A stretch of DNA of 32,504 nt from Peptostreptococcaceae bacterium (GCA_030532905.1 JAUNKE010000025.1:1-32504), one strand, 5' to 3'. Counted from the stretch's first letter, positions 8,031-17,098 are shown. The notes: generated by a model not told the origin, from the sequence alone. Numbers and translations are program-made.

Positions 8031-9401
8031 ATGTCCAAAAATATAGATTTGACAATGGGAAGTATTTCGCAGAAAATATTTCGATTCACGATGCCGATTT
8101 TGGCAACTTCCTTCATCCACATGACTTACAGCTTCATCGATATGATTTGTATCGGAAGACTCGGCAGCCCGTCGGTCGCCGCAGTGGGAACCGCAGGATT
8201 TTTTCTATGGTTCGCCAATGCGTCCTCCGCGATGGCAAGAATCGGAACACAGGTTCATGTTTCGCAGTCCTACGGCAAAAAAGATTTTTCCGCCGTTCAA
8301 TCCTATTCCGAAGCGGCATTTTGGGTAAACTTCCTATTCGGACTGCTCATCGCCGCGATTTTGAGCTTGGGCAATCAGCCGATTATAGCATTCTTTAATC
8401 TCGGAAGCGAATTCGTCATTCGGCAAGCGCGCGAATATTTGATAATCGTCGCGCTGTCGATGCCTTTTATGTATGTCAATCCGGTCTTATCCGCGATGCT
8501 CAACTCGATTGGCAACTCGCGTTCGCCTTTTATCGCAAACTCGGTGGGATTGATTTTCAATATCGTATTCGACATATTGCTCATCTTCGGGGTCGGACCT
8601 TTTCCGGCATTGGGCGTTCACGGCGCCGCCATCGCTACGGCATCCGCGCAGGTGGTCGTCTTTCTGATGCTCTTGGCGAACAATCTCAAGCTGGATGATT
8701 CGCTGCGAATCAGCATTCGAAAATTACCTCAGCTTTCTTTTATGAAAACCATTTGTAAAACCGGATTTCCTTCCGCATTGCAAATGACACTCTACTGCTG
8801 CTATTCGATTGTGCTTGCCCGAATCATCGCTCAGTTCGGTGAAGTGTCGATCGCGGTACAGAAAGTCGGCGGTCAGGTCGAGTCGATATCTTGGATGACG
8901 GCAGACGGACTGGCGATTGCCGTTACCGCATTCATCGGTCAAAATTTCGGCATCGGCAATTTCAAACGAATCAAAAAAGGCATTATCGTCATTGCATCCT
9001 ACGCCTTTTTATTCGGAGCGATGGCAACCGTCTTGCTCATATTCTTCGGCGAGAATATCTTTTCCATCTTTTTGGAAGACCGTCCGTCCATCGAAGGCGG
9101 TATCAGCTATCTGCGCATACTGGGCTTTTCACAAATCTTTATGTGCTTTGAAATTCTTTTCGTCGGTGTATTCAACGGGCATGGCGAAACTCGAATTCCC
9201 GCTCTGATGAGCATTTTGATGACGGGCTCGCGAATTCCGATTGCACTGTTGCTTTCACAAACTCCGCTGGGCGTGGACGGTGTTTGGTGGGCAATTTCCG
9301 GAACGAGTATTGTAAAAGGAATCAGCATTCCGCTGGTATTTGTTCTCTATCGAAAGCACAAGATGAAAAGTTTGATGAACAATGCGAATATCTCCGCATA
9401 A
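8031..9401 (+). CDS. MATE family exporter (second copy)
   Basis: A 456-residue multi-pass MATE exporter. It begins MSKNIDLTMGSISQKIFRFTMPILATSFIHMTYSFIDMICIGRLGSPSVAAVGTAGFFLW, the usual N-terminal MatE repeat, and the second repeat starts near FMKTICKTGFPSALQMTLYC. Length is exactly typical. An upstream in-frame ATG at 7896 was rejected because the extra 45 residues are not family-like and because an AAAGAGG ribosome site lies just before 8031. This protein resembles the NorM/YeeO-type branch, different from the 489-residue MATE on the opposite strand. Substrate unknown. It converges on a minus-strand gene across a shared terminator. Confidence 0.92.
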   Translation: MSKNIDLTMGSISQKIFRFTMPILATSFIHMTYSFIDMICIGRLGSPSVAAVGTAGFFLWFANASSAMARIGTQVHVSQSYGKKDFSAVQSYSEAAFWVNFLFGLLIAAILSLGNQPIIAFFNLGSEFVIRQAREYLIIVALSMPFMYVNPVLSAMLNSIGNSRSPFIANSVGLIFNIVFDILLIFGVGPFPALGVHGAAIATASAQVVVFLMLLANNLKLDDSLRISIRKLPQLSFMKTICKTGFPSALQMTLYCCYSIVLARIIAQFGEVSIAVQKVGGQVESISWMTADGLAIAVTAFIGQNFGIGNFKRIKKGIIVIASYAFLFGAMATVLLIFFGENIFSIFLEDRPSIEGGISYLRILGFSQIFMCFEILFVGVFNGHGETRIPALMSILMTGSRIPIALLLSQTPLGVDGVWWAISGTSIVKGISIPLVFVLYRKHKMKSLMNNANISA

Positions 9402-9472
9402 AAACCAAGGATTTGAGTTCGACTCTTCGGAGTATATAGTAGTATATATAAGGAAGAAAAATTTTGACTTTC

Positions 9473-9536
9473 AGATAAAAAACCGACCGAGAAAATCGGA
9501 TACTTCGTTTGGATATCCTTTTTGCCGGTCGGTTTT
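9473..9536. terminator. Bidirectional terminator between convergent genes
   Basis: AAAACCGACCG (9479-9489) and CGGTCGGTTTT (9526-9536) form a perfect 11-bp stem. An inner GGATA/TATCC hairpin sits within the 36-base loop. On the minus strand it is followed by six T, on the plus strand by four, so it can end both the MATE gene (plus) and the unknown gene (minus). The rest of 9402-9563 shows nothing else. Confidence 0.85.
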
Positions 9537-9563
9537 CCATTTCAAAATTAAAAAATTATAAAT

Positions 9564-10475
9564 CTAGTTAATCTGAATGGATGGATTTTTCGTATGCAAC
9601 ATCGCAGACAATTTGCCCATTCGTTCTTCTAAGTTGTTAGCTTTCTTGAATTTGAACTTCAAAATTTCTTTTGAGCCGTCGTTTTTAGTCATTTTGAAAG
9701 AAAAATGTTTACCACTGACCGCTCCATAACTAATCGTGTTCAAGATATATTCGATTCTCTTTAGCTCACGTATATCAACCGCATCAAAACCATAAGAGAA
9801 TACAATCAGATGATTCTTGTATATCGCCAGCTTTAACAGGTCATCATAGTATTCGGATTGTGTCGCCAGCAAGTCCGGATTCTTCTCAAGCTCGGGATAT
9901 AGAGAATATAATTTGTCGTATGATTTTTTCGTTTTACCGATTCGAGTAATTGCCAATACCAACATAAATGCCGGAAGTATCAAGAACGCCAATACCAACA
10001 TCAACATTGTCTGACGCGATTTTTGGTTTTCGTAAGAAGAAATGTATGCATTTCTTTCAAGACTTCCCACAATCTGCGGATCCAATTCAGATAAATTCAA
10101 AGCTTCATCAACATCATCATTTACTTGTTTGACCACAATCTGTATCGGTTGCTCTTTCAATGACTCGGGATTTTCAATCATCCTTGCAACATCCTTATTG
10201 TTTTTTTCCGCTTCAAAGAGTACAACCCTTCCATTCGTTTCAACAAGGAAAAATTCAGACTTGCCATCTGCGGATTCGCCCATAGAAGCGACCAAGCCTT
10301 CAATATTCACTACCGAAACAGGAGCATTCGTTTCCCCATAAACGCGTCCATCCTTCAAATAAAAATCTTTACTTCCTGAAAGAACCAGCATTCCCGCAAC
10401 TAAAATCGGCAACACTGAAAATACGGCCGCCAGAAGAAACATCGGCCAGACTCCTTTTAATAAATTTTTCTTCAT
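9564..10475 (-). CDS. Membrane protein of unknown function, two helices
   Basis: Not recognised. The 303-residue protein has one helix at residues 10-32 (VWPMFLLAAVFSVLPILVAGMLVLSG) and a second at about 152-176 (TMLMLVLAFLILPAFMLVLAI). Between them is a 115-residue, probably extracytoplasmic, domain of beta-strand character (VVNIEGLVASMGE, FFLVETNGRVVLFEAE, PIQIVVKQV). A 125-residue, probably cytoplasmic, C-terminal domain contains LYSLYPELEKNPDLL, IVFSYGFDAVDIRELKRIEYIL and FKMTKNDGSKEILKFKFKKA, which reads like a PH-like or bPH-type fold. That fold guess is by eye only. A GGAGG ribosome site precedes the start, and an extended -10 lies 40 bases up. It has its own promoter and terminator, so it is a single-gene unit. 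Confidence 0.75.
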   Translation of the reverse strand: MKKNLLKGVWPMFLLAAVFSVLPILVAGMLVLSGSKDFYLKDGRVYGETNAPVSVVNIEGLVASMGESADGKSEFFLVETNGRVVLFEAEKNNKDVARMIENPESLKEQPIQIVVKQVNDDVDEALNLSELDPQIVGSLERNAYISSYENQKSRQTMLMLVLAFLILPAFMLVLAITRIGKTKKSYDKLYSLYPELEKNPDLLATQSEYYDDLLKLAIYKNHLIVFSYGFDAVDIRELKRIEYILNTISYGAVSGKHFSFKMTKNDGSKEILKFKFKKANNLEERMGKLSAMLHTKNPSIQIN

Positions 10476-10513
10476 AAACCCTCCTTATTAAGATTTAATT
10501 TTTTTGCTTTCTA

Positions 10514-10522
10514 ATTATATCA
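10514..10522 (-). promoter_or_regulatory. Extended -10 promoter for the 303-residue membrane protein
   Basis: TGATATAAT on the minus strand about 40 bases upstream of the start at 10475. No convincing -35 is seen. Confidence 0.45.
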
Positions 10523-10552
10523 CATTATGTAACTAATGACATTAAAAATCTC

Positions 10553-10634
10553 AAAAAAATACAGCAATTTTTCATCAATTTACGCAAACAGTACGAGCAA
10601 AGTTGAGCGCAAACCTATAAACTGCTGTGTTTTT
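10553..10634. terminator. Candidate long-loop terminator after the pyr operon
   Basis: ACAGCA (10561-10566) and TGCTGT (10623-10628) can pair across 56 bases. Each arm is flanked on its outside by a T-run on the strand it would terminate (seven on the minus, six on the plus). The symmetry is suggestive but the short stem and long loop make it weak. It is the only terminator-like structure found after the pyr operon. Confidence 0.3.
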
Positions 10635-10636
10635 TA

Positions 10637-11917
10637 TCAGATAACAAATATATGGTCTTCCAAAACGAGTACATCATGTCCGGCAATCATCATCTCATCG
10701 CTCTTGGCATCGACAATCATATAGCTCGCGATGCGCGGGTCGTCGGAATCCAGATGCACAATCAAATATTCATCATCGACGATGTCCGCCACCTCTTCAT
10801 ATACGCGGCCGACAAATCGTTTTTTGTAATCATAGACGAGTTCGCCGGTGTCAAAATCCTCAATTTTGGAATGAAATCTCGAATCGTTGATGATGTAGGC
10901 TCTTTTGGAATTGGTTTTGATTTCCGAATCGTCATGAACATCACGAACAAAGGATTTTTCAAGACTTTCTTTATGAATTTTATAGACTTCGTAGCTGCCG
11001 ATTTTTCGAAGCGACATGAAATCGCCTTTTTTCTTAAGCACGAAATCGTAGAACAATTTTTTGTAATAGACAAAATCATTCGTTTCGCCGATAAGACGAA
11101 TCGCGCCTTCCATAAATTGCTCGTCCAACACTTCCATAGTGATTTCATCCGCACCGGCTTTGATTTGTGTTATGAAATTTTCCAAAGTCGTCGTCTTTAT
11201 CGTGTTCTTAAAGATATGATTCGGGTCGATGGAGTCGTGCAATTCGTATGCGAGCTCCACCTCTTCCGATGTAATCAAATCGTATTGCTCCTGCTCGTCC
11301 AAATAATATTCTTCCAAAAATATGCGTGCATTTTCTCCACTGCCCGACACGATGATGCTCCCCGCGTTGATTTTGAAGGTTTCATCGTTGACGCTGTAAT
11401 ATTTCTTTTCTTTGACATCCAACAAATACACATCGTCGTAGAAATCGACATCGATAAACTCGACATTGTAGCTCAAACGGAACAAAAGATATCCCGGCGC
11501 CAACAAATCCATGCTTTTATACACGAAGCTGTCCTTTGCAAATCTAAAACCTAAAATATTTCTTTGTACGCCGGAAAGCAAATCGATTTCGTAAAACTCG
11601 ATGAATTCCTCCTCGTCCAATTCGGTTATCGTTGCAAAATACATAGCGTCGGGGTCAACGCGCGATGTCCCGTTCCAAAAAATTTGGGGCGTGTCAAAAT
11701 CGTACAATTCCTTGTACGAAACATGCTGACCTTGGTCGACTCTATTCATTTCATGACTGTTGATATCATATCCCCAGATTCCTTCGCTCCATGTATCATC
11801 CAATCCCGTCAACAGCTTTTCGAAAAAAATATATTTGCTGTTCATATTGATGGGTTTGAACAAGACGCGCGGCACTTCCTGAGATATGTTTAGACTTGTG
11901 AGATTAAATACCTGCAT
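10637..11917 (-). CDS. Unknown 426-residue protein at the end of the pyr operon
   Basis: Not recognised. It has no signal peptide or membrane segment, so it should be cytoplasmic. The sequence is acidic and rich in aromatic residues, with many short strand-like units that end in turns (IWGYDINSHEMNRVDQG, YEIDLLSGVQRNILGFRF, VYLLDVKEKKYYSVNDE, YKIHKESLEKSFVRDVHDD), which suggests a beta-propeller or similar repeated-strand fold. The C-terminal half contains a helical part (EVLDEQFMEGAIRLIGE). It starts only 9 bp after the pyrE stop on the same strand with no terminator between, so it should be transcribed with the pyrimidine genes. No known pyrimidine enzyme or regulator is similar by eye. Confidence 0.7.
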   Translation of the reverse strand: MQVFNLTSLNISQEVPRVLFKPINMNSKYIFFEKLLTGLDDTWSEGIWGYDINSHEMNRVDQGQHVSYKELYDFDTPQIFWNGTSRVDPDAMYFATITELDEEEFIEFYEIDLLSGVQRNILGFRFAKDSFVYKSMDLLAPGYLLFRLSYNVEFIDVDFYDDVYLLDVKEKKYYSVNDETFKINAGSIIVSGSGENARIFLEEYYLDEQEQYDLITSEEVELAYELHDSIDPNHIFKNTIKTTTLENFITQIKAGADEITMEVLDEQFMEGAIRLIGETNDFVYYKKLFYDFVLKKKGDFMSLRKIGSYEVYKIHKESLEKSFVRDVHDDSEIKTNSKRAYIINDSRFHSKIEDFDTGELVYDYKKRFVGRVYEEVADIVDDEYLIVHLDSDDPRIASYMIVDAKSDEMMIAGHDVLVLEDHIFVI

Positions 11918-11926
11918 ACTTCCTCT

Positions 11927-12481
11927 TTATTTTATGTTTCTACTCCCCGGTTTGATATAAGGAATATTTTGCTTGCACAATGGGCAGTCCTCCGAGTCAT
12001 AAGCGTCGATTTCCAACTGAATCGCGCTGATGATATCGATATTGACATTCCCTTTGGTTCTATCGATAATCGAAGCGAGTGCAACCACTTCACCGCCCAT
12101 GCTCTCGAGAAGCTCTTTGACTTCAAAAGAAGATTTGGCGGTCGTAATCACATCTTCGCAGATGGCGATGCGCTGACCTTCTTTCACTTCAAAACCGCGG
12201 CGCAATTCCATCTTGCCGTCCACTCTCTCAGTAAAAATCGCTTCGACACCGAGCTGTCTGCCGAGCTCATACGCCACGATGATGCCGCCCATCGCCGGTC
12301 CGACAAGCAGGTCGATATCCAGTTCTCTGAGCTTATCCGCGACCGGTTTTAGAATCTTCGCCGCCTTGTCGGGATAGCGAAGCACTTTTGCACATTGCAC
12401 ATATCGATTGGAATGTTTGCCCGATGTCAGCAAAAAATGTCCTTCGAGCAAAGCATCGCTCTCTTTCAAAATTTCTATCAT
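11927..12481 (-). CDS. pyrE: Orotate phosphoribosyltransferase
   Basis: A 184-residue type I phosphoribosyltransferase that joins orotate to PRPP to give OMP, step 5 of UMP synthesis. Seen: the substrate loop LLTSGKHSNRYVQCAKVLRYP (17-37), LVGPAMGGIIVAYELGRQL (59-77) and the PRPP-binding motif IAICEDVITTAKSS (106-119). The last 20 residues carry CPLCKQNIPYIKPGSR, found in the short OPRT branch common in Clostridia. The start overlaps the end of pyrD by 4 bp, indicating translational coupling. A weak AAGGGG serves as ribosome site. Confidence 0.96.
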   Translation of the reverse strand: MIEILKESDALLEGHFLLTSGKHSNRYVQCAKVLRYPDKAAKILKPVADKLRELDIDLLVGPAMGGIIVAYELGRQLGVEAIFTERVDGKMELRRGFEVKEGQRIAICEDVITTAKSSFEVKELLESMGGEVVALASIIDRTKGNVNIDIISAIQLEIDAYDSEDCPLCKQNIPYIKPGSRNIK

Positions 12482-13383
12482 ATAATTCCCCTTATCTCCG
12501 CCGGAGTAATATTTTCTTTTGAAAAATATTCTTCCAGTCCTTTTATTATATCATAACATGCCATCGGATTCATAAAATTTCCTGTTCCGACTTGAACTAA
12601 AGTTGCGCCCGCCATCACAAATTTGATGACATCAATCGCTGAAGTGACTCCGCCCATCGCCATGACGGGTACTTTTACATTTTTACAAACATCTCTCGTC
12701 ATGCGAAGTGCAATCGGCATAATCGCCGGGCCGGAAAGTCCCGCGTAAATATTGTCAAAAAGTGCTTTTTTGTTCACTACATCGATTTCAAGCGCCGTAA
12801 AAGTATTTACGAGCGACAGACCGTCCGCGCCTTCACTCTCAATCGCCTTTGCCACTTCCACCAAATTGTGTGCATTGGGCGAGAGCTTGACCACGAGCGG
12901 CAAAGTCGTCACCTTGCGAATCTCTTTGGTGATAAAAGCGGCATCGCAGGCATGAATTCCGAAAGCCATCCCGCCCTGCTTGACATTGGGGCAGGAAATA
13001 TTGAGCTCGATAATGTCCACGCCTTCATTTTGTTTGGCATGCTCGTCGATGAGGCGCACCGCTTCGACATAGCTGTCCAAATCCGAGCCGCCGACATTGG
13101 CGATGACCACATTGTTTTTGCTTTTCATAAAGGGCAGCTCATTTTCCAAGAACGCTCGCACGCCGGGATTTTCAAGTCCGATGGAATTCATAATTCCCGA
13201 CGGCGTTTCGGTGATACGAATACCCGAATTCCCCTGACGCGGCTCCAAGGTCAGCCCTTTGGATGAAATGCCGCCGAGTATCGACACATCGTAGAATTTG
13301 TCAAATTCCCTTCCGAAACCGAAAGTGCCCGATGCGCCGACGACGATATTTTTGAATTCTTTTCCAAATACTACTTCGCGCAT
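12478..13383 (-). CDS. pyrD: Dihydroorotate dehydrogenase, class 1B catalytic subunit
   Basis: A 301-residue FMN-binding barrel enzyme that oxidises dihydroorotate to orotate. The catalytic base is Cys131 in ELNISCPNVKQGG, and Cys at this place marks class 1 rather than the membrane-bound class 2 enzyme. FGFGREFDKFYDVSILGGISSKGLTLEPRQGN (21-52) and VPVMAMGGVTSAIDVIKFVMAGATLVQVGT near 235 are the FMN-site regions. It needs the PyrK subunit encoded just upstream to pass electrons to NAD+, which fits an anaerobe. The start overlaps pyrK by 13 bp and has GGAGGTG upstream. Confidence 0.97.
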   Translation of the reverse strand: MREVVFGKEFKNIVVGASGTFGFGREFDKFYDVSILGGISSKGLTLEPRQGNSGIRITETPSGIMNSIGLENPGVRAFLENELPFMKSKNNVVIANVGGSDLDSYVEAVRLIDEHAKQNEGVDIIELNISCPNVKQGGMAFGIHACDAAFITKEIRKVTTLPLVVKLSPNAHNLVEVAKAIESEGADGLSLVNTFTALEIDVVNKKALFDNIYAGLSGPAIMPIALRMTRDVCKNVKVPVMAMGGVTSAIDVIKFVMAGATLVQVGTGNFMNPMACYDIIKGLEEYFSKENITPAEIRGII

Positions 13384-14081
13384 TCAAACACCTCCCGTCC
13401 TAAAAACACCGGCCCGTCCTGACATACTTTTTTCATCTTGCCGTCCACTTTGCAGCTGCATGAAAGACAGGCGCCGACGCCACAGCCCATGTGTTTTTCC
13501 ATCGACACATAGGTATTGGCATGTTTTTTACTCACCGCCTCCATCATGATTTCCGGCCCGCAGGTGAAAATCACATCGTAGTTGTCGAAAGGTACGGCGT
13601 CGGTGATGATGCCGCCGACCTTTAATTTCATATTCACTTCGGAAAACAGATTTTGAATTGCCGAAATTTCTTCATCATTGTATAAATCATCGCGCACACC
13701 GATATAGACTTCGGCATTCGGATTGCGTTTGGCGACGAGCAGAAGCGGTGCCATGCCGATTCCTCCGCCGACCAATGCGAGTTTCCCGTTCGCTTTCGGA
13801 AATCCGTTCCCATACGCGCCATGCAGCAAAATTTCATCTCCCGCACGAAGCCTTGAAAAAATCGCCGTTCCTTTTCCTCTGACGGAATACAGAAAGCTCA
13901 CCGATTCTTCATTCGCGTCGAAAATACTCAGCGGACGATACAGCGTCATATCCGCATCGAGCGCTTTGAGCATAAAAATCTGTCCTTCCCTGACATCATA
14001 ACTGCCGGCAACCTTCATCACAAACAGGTCGAATGTGATTTGACGATTCTCTATAATCTTTGCTCTTTTTATTTGAAACAT
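13371..14081 (-). CDS. pyrK: Dihydroorotate dehydrogenase electron-transfer subunit
   Basis: A 236-residue flavin and 2Fe-2S protein that carries electrons from PyrD to NAD+. Seen: the FAD-binding LYRPLSI motif (47-53), the GKGTAIFSRLRAGDEILLHGAYGNGF region (69-94), the nucleotide-binding LALVGGGIGMAPLL (101-114), and the cluster cysteines C200, C205, C208 and C220 in CGVGACLSCSCKVDGKMKKVCQDGP. Length is slightly short of the 250-260 of other PyrK proteins but all parts are there. It overlaps pyrF by 13 bp and pyrD by 13 bp, so the three are tightly coupled. Confidence 0.96.
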   Translation of the reverse strand: MFQIKRAKIIENRQITFDLFVMKVAGSYDVREGQIFMLKALDADMTLYRPLSIFDANEESVSFLYSVRGKGTAIFSRLRAGDEILLHGAYGNGFPKANGKLALVGGGIGMAPLLLVAKRNPNAEVYIGVRDDLYNDEEISAIQNLFSEVNMKLKVGGIITDAVPFDNYDVIFTCGPEIMMEAVSKKHANTYVSMEKHMGCGVGACLSCSCKVDGKMKKVCQDGPVFLGREVFECAK

Positions 14082-14902
14082 TGTCTTAATTCTCCCGCCA
14101 AAGTAACTGCCCGCTCTCTCAACACCTTACGAAAATCTCCCGAAATATTTGCCGTATATCCGCGCGAAACATTGATAACGCCGTTTTTGTTTTCACGCAC
14201 GAGCGCCGAAATATCCTCAATCTTCGCGCCCTGCGCCCCATAACCCGGAATCAGCAGGAACAGGTCGGATGTGATTTCCTTCAGCAATTTGATATCGTCG
14301 GCATTGTTCACACCGACCACCGCGCCGAATCCGCCGAAGCCTTCGTAATTTTCGAGCGCCTTGTTCCAGCCGCCGATTTTTTCGATGACGCGCTCATACA
14401 AAAATTTCTCGCCCACTTTCAAATCTTGAAAATCCCGTGAGCCTGTATTGGATGTTTTTCCTAAAATAAATGCGCCCTTGTTTTCTTTCACATAGTCGGC
14501 ATACGGACTGATGGCATCTTCGCCCATATAAGCGTTGAGCGTCACGATATCCGCTTCAAAATCTCCGGCAAAATGTCCTTTCGCATACATCTCCGCCGTC
14601 GAGCCGATGTCGCCGCGCTTGATGTCCGCGATGGCGATATGTCCGGACTTACGAATCATCTGCAAAATATTTTTGTAAGCGAGCAGGCCCTCGATGCCGT
14701 AACATTCGTAGCAAGCAATCTGCACCTTGTAGCAAGCCGCGTAATCCTTGGACGACTCGATGATTTCTCGAGCATATTGTGTAAATTGCTCACCAATCGG
14801 CAAATCCGAAAGCTCTTTGGGTATATGACTCTCGCGCAAATCGATGCCCACACAGAGCGGGCTCATCTGCATCGCGCGATGTCTCAATTCATTCATTATC
14901 AT
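14069..14902 (-). CDS. pyrF: Orotidine 5'-phosphate decarboxylase (long type)
   Basis: A 277-residue OMP decarboxylase, the last step to UMP. The catalytic DIKRGDIGST (93-102, Lys95) is present, and the length and CVGIDLRESHIP / ACYECYGIEGL segments mark the longer type 2 subfamily (PyrF type 2) rather than the 230-residue form. GGAG about 5 bases upstream supports the start at 14902. The second Met (14896) is possible. A 57-bp gap separates it from pyrC. Confidence 0.95.
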   Translation of the reverse strand: MIMNELRHRAMQMSPLCVGIDLRESHIPKELSDLPIGEQFTQYAREIIESSKDYAACYKVQIACYECYGIEGLLAYKNILQMIRKSGHIAIADIKRGDIGSTAEMYAKGHFAGDFEADIVTLNAYMGEDAISPYADYVKENKGAFILGKTSNTGSRDFQDLKVGEKFLYERVIEKIGGWNKALENYEGFGGFGAVVGVNNADDIKLLKEITSDLFLLIPGYGAQGAKIEDISALVRENKNGVINVSRGYTANISGDFRKVLRERAVTLAGELRQCFK

Positions 14903-14922
14903 ATTTACTCCATTTCGTTTGA

Positions 14923-14940
14923 CAAAGAATCCGCTCTTTG
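14923..14940 (-). other. Intercistronic hairpin pyrC-pyrF
   Basis: CAAAGA (14923-14928) and TCTTTG (14935-14940) pair around ATCCGC in the 57-bp gap between pyrC and pyrF. There is no T-run on either side, so it is more likely an mRNA-processing or stability hairpin than a terminator. Confidence 0.35.
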
Positions 14941-14959
14941 CCTACTTCAACATCTTCAA

Positions 14960-16111
14960 CTAGAAATTTTTGTACGGCACGCCGCCCACAAAAGTATATT
15001 CCACCTTGCCTCGCGCCATCCAATCGTCAAATGGCGTATTTTTGCTTCTGGTGACAAATCGGCTGCTGTCAATCGGATAGATTTCATCGTTGAAGATGAC
15101 CAAATCCGCTCTTGCCCCTTCTCGAATTCGATTGTCAACGCGAAGCATCTCCGACGGATTGTTGCTCATCAAAGTGATTTGCGTTTGAAGCGAAATATTT
15201 TCGTCCGCAAAAATTTTACGCACCATCCCGAATGCCGTTTCGATATTTGCAATCCCCGGCGCACCCTTTTGTTTGTCCTCCGCCGTATGCGGTGCATGGT
15301 CGGTTGCGATTGCATCCACCTTGCCGTCCTTTATCGCCTGCAGAATCGCCGCATTGTCTTCTTCATTTCCAATCGGCGGATTGACCCGATAGTCAAGATT
15401 CTTGCTGAAGATATGATGCGGTGAAAATTCAAAGCTGACATTGAGTCCGTCTTCCTTCGCTTTGACTATCGCTTCAATCGATTCTTTTTTACTGATATGA
15501 CAAAAATGAAGTCTGCCGCCGGTTTTGCGCGCCAACTCGATATTTCGAATCACCATCTCACTCTCCGGCTCGTCGTGGTCAAGTATCATAAAGTCCAGCT
15601 CCTTGGATTTCAAAAGCGCCTGCTCCATCACATCTTCCCTATCGACATTGCGACCGTCGTCGGAAAATACGAAGGTCTTTTTTCGCAAGTTTTCAAAATC
15701 CACGACCTGCTGTCCGCGTAAATCCACCGATACCGCGGAAGTTTGTACGACCTCAAGCGGCAAATTTTGCATACCGCGCTCCACCATTTCGATGCGCTCG
15801 ATACTGTCCACAATCGGCACCGTATTCGCCATCGCAACGACCTTGGTATATCCGCCGCGAATGCAGGCATCGGATGCCTCTTCAAAAGTTTGCTTGTGCT
15901 CCTGACCCGGATTGCGCAGATGAAAATGCAAATCCACAAAGCTCGGCGACAGATATTTTCCTTCTCCATCGATAATTTCGACTTCCGAGCCCTGCAATCT
16001 CGCATCGATTTTTTCTTTTCCAATCAACTCGATTTTTTCGCCCGCAATCAGCACATCGTCCACGATGTCCGTATATTTATCAATAATATGGATATTTTTA
16101 ATTCGTATCAT
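14960..16111 (-). CDS. pyrC: Dihydroorotase
   Basis: A 383-residue zinc amidohydrolase that closes carbamoyl-aspartate to dihydroorotate. The metal-binding DLHFHLRNPGQEHKQTFEEAS (60-80) contains the HxH pair and the substrate Arg of the type I branch, and AIATDHAPHT near residue 270 supplies the late Asp and substrate His. The length is a little short of the 420-430 residues typical of type I enzymes but no motif is missing. It follows pyrB by 3 bp. Confidence 0.95.
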   Translation of the reverse strand: MIRIKNIHIIDKYTDIVDDVLIAGEKIELIGKEKIDARLQGSEVEIIDGEGKYLSPSFVDLHFHLRNPGQEHKQTFEEASDACIRGGYTKVVAMANTVPIVDSIERIEMVERGMQNLPLEVVQTSAVSVDLRGQQVVDFENLRKKTFVFSDDGRNVDREDVMEQALLKSKELDFMILDHDEPESEMVIRNIELARKTGGRLHFCHISKKESIEAIVKAKEDGLNVSFEFSPHHIFSKNLDYRVNPPIGNEEDNAAILQAIKDGKVDAIATDHAPHTAEDKQKGAPGIANIETAFGMVRKIFADENISLQTQITLMSNNPSEMLRVDNRIREGARADLVIFNDEIYPIDSSRFVTRSKNTPFDDWMARGKVEYTFVGGVPYKNF

Positions 16112-16114
16112 CTC

Positions 16115-17041
16115 TTATCCTTTCACTTGCTCATTCTCTTGAACGAGTTTCAAAATCAATGCCATGCGAATAAACATGCCGTATCTCGCCTGCTGAAAAT
16201 ATTTCGCTCGGGAATCCGCATCCACTTCTTCCGTAATCTCATTCACTCGCGGCAACGGATGCATGACAATCATATCCTGTTTTGCCAAATCCAATTTAGC
16301 CTTGTCCAAAATAAAAGAATCTTTGAGTCGCAGGTATTCCGCTTCGCTGTCAAAACGCTCTTTTTGAATTCGCGTCATATACAGCACATCCGCTTGTCCA
16401 ATCGCCTGCTCGAAATGCTCCGTTTCTTCAAAAGTTATGCCTTCGTTCTGCAGCATCTCTTTGATATAGTCGGGCATCGCCAGCTCCTTCGGCGAAACAA
16501 ATACGAAATGATTGTTCTTATATCGCTTCATCGCCTTGGTCAACGAATGAACGGTGCGGCCGTATTTCAAATCGCCCACCATCACGATTCGAAGATTGTC
16601 CAATCGTCCGAGCTCCGATGAAATCGTCAGTAAATCCGTCAATGTCTGAGTCGGATGCTGATTGCCGCCGTCGCCCGCATTGATGAGCGGAACGCTCGCC
16701 ACACTCGCCGCCTCCATCGGTGCGCCGACCTGATAATGACGCATCGCGATGATATCCGAATAGCCCGATACGATGCGAGCCGTATCCTTCACCGTTTCGC
16801 CTTTGGAAACCGAAGTGTTGCCCTCATCGGAAAAACCGATTACACTTCCGCCGAGTCGAAGCATCGCCGCTTCAAAACTCAATCTCGTTCTCGTGCTCGG
16901 CTCATAAAAAAGCGTTGCCAAGATACGACCCTTCAAAGCATCTGCATACTTGCTTCGATTCGCCATCATATCTTTAGCAACGCTAATAAGTGAAGAAATT
17001 TCCTCCACGCTAAAATCACTTATCTCTGTTAAGTGTCTCAT
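16115..17041 (-). CDS. pyrB: Aspartate carbamoyltransferase catalytic subunit
   Basis: A 308-residue transcarbamoylase that joins carbamoyl phosphate and aspartate. The carbamoyl-phosphate motif [10 protein letters not shown] (48-57), the HPTQTLTDL segment near 130 and the HPLPRVNEI motif near 256 are all seen. No pyrI regulatory-chain gene is near, so the enzyme is likely the unregulated trimer type. It is the first gene of the pyr operon. AAGGAGG lies 6-7 bases upstream of the ATG and is part of a hairpin described separately. carA and carB are not in the operon. Confidence 0.97.
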   Translation of the reverse strand: MRHLTEISDFSVEEISSLISVAKDMMANRSKYADALKGRILATLFYEPSTRTRLSFEAAMLRLGGSVIGFSDEGNTSVSKGETVKDTARIVSGYSDIIAMRHYQVGAPMEAASVASVPLINAGDGGNQHPTQTLTDLLTISSELGRLDNLRIVMVGDLKYGRTVHSLTKAMKRYKNNHFVFVSPKELAMPDYIKEMLQNEGITFEETEHFEQAIGQADVLYMTRIQKERFDSEAEYLRLKDSFILDKAKLDLAKQDMIVMHPLPRVNEITEEVDADSRAKYFQQARYGMFIRMALILKLVQENEQVKG

Positions 17042-17042
17042 A

Positions 17043-17083
17043 TTGCCTCCTTGTCAGTCTCTCAGTACCAAATTAAAAGAGTT
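17043..17083 (-). promoter_or_regulatory. Candidate PyrR-binding loop over the pyrB ribosome site
   Basis: The pyrB leader reads, on the minus strand, CTCTT, an A/T-rich stretch, GGTACTGAGAGACT and then GACAAGGAGG. The central part resembles the PyrR-binding loop consensus (about 10 of 14 positions, with the CNGNGA hexaloop intact as CTGAGA). GGT pairs with ACT below the loop, and CTCTT can pair with AGGAG, which is the Shine-Dalgarno sequence. With a leader of only about 50 bases there is no room for an attenuator, so UMP-PyrR would block translation. No pyrR gene is in the window. Confidence 0.5.
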
Positions 17084-17098
17084 ATCTTAATCTAGTTT

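Noticed and set aside
10652..11554. A 300-codon plus-strand frame opposite the 426-residue unknown gene
   Set aside because: The minus-strand frame is longer, follows pyrE by 9 bp in the operon and has a balanced protein-like composition; the plus frame has none of these.
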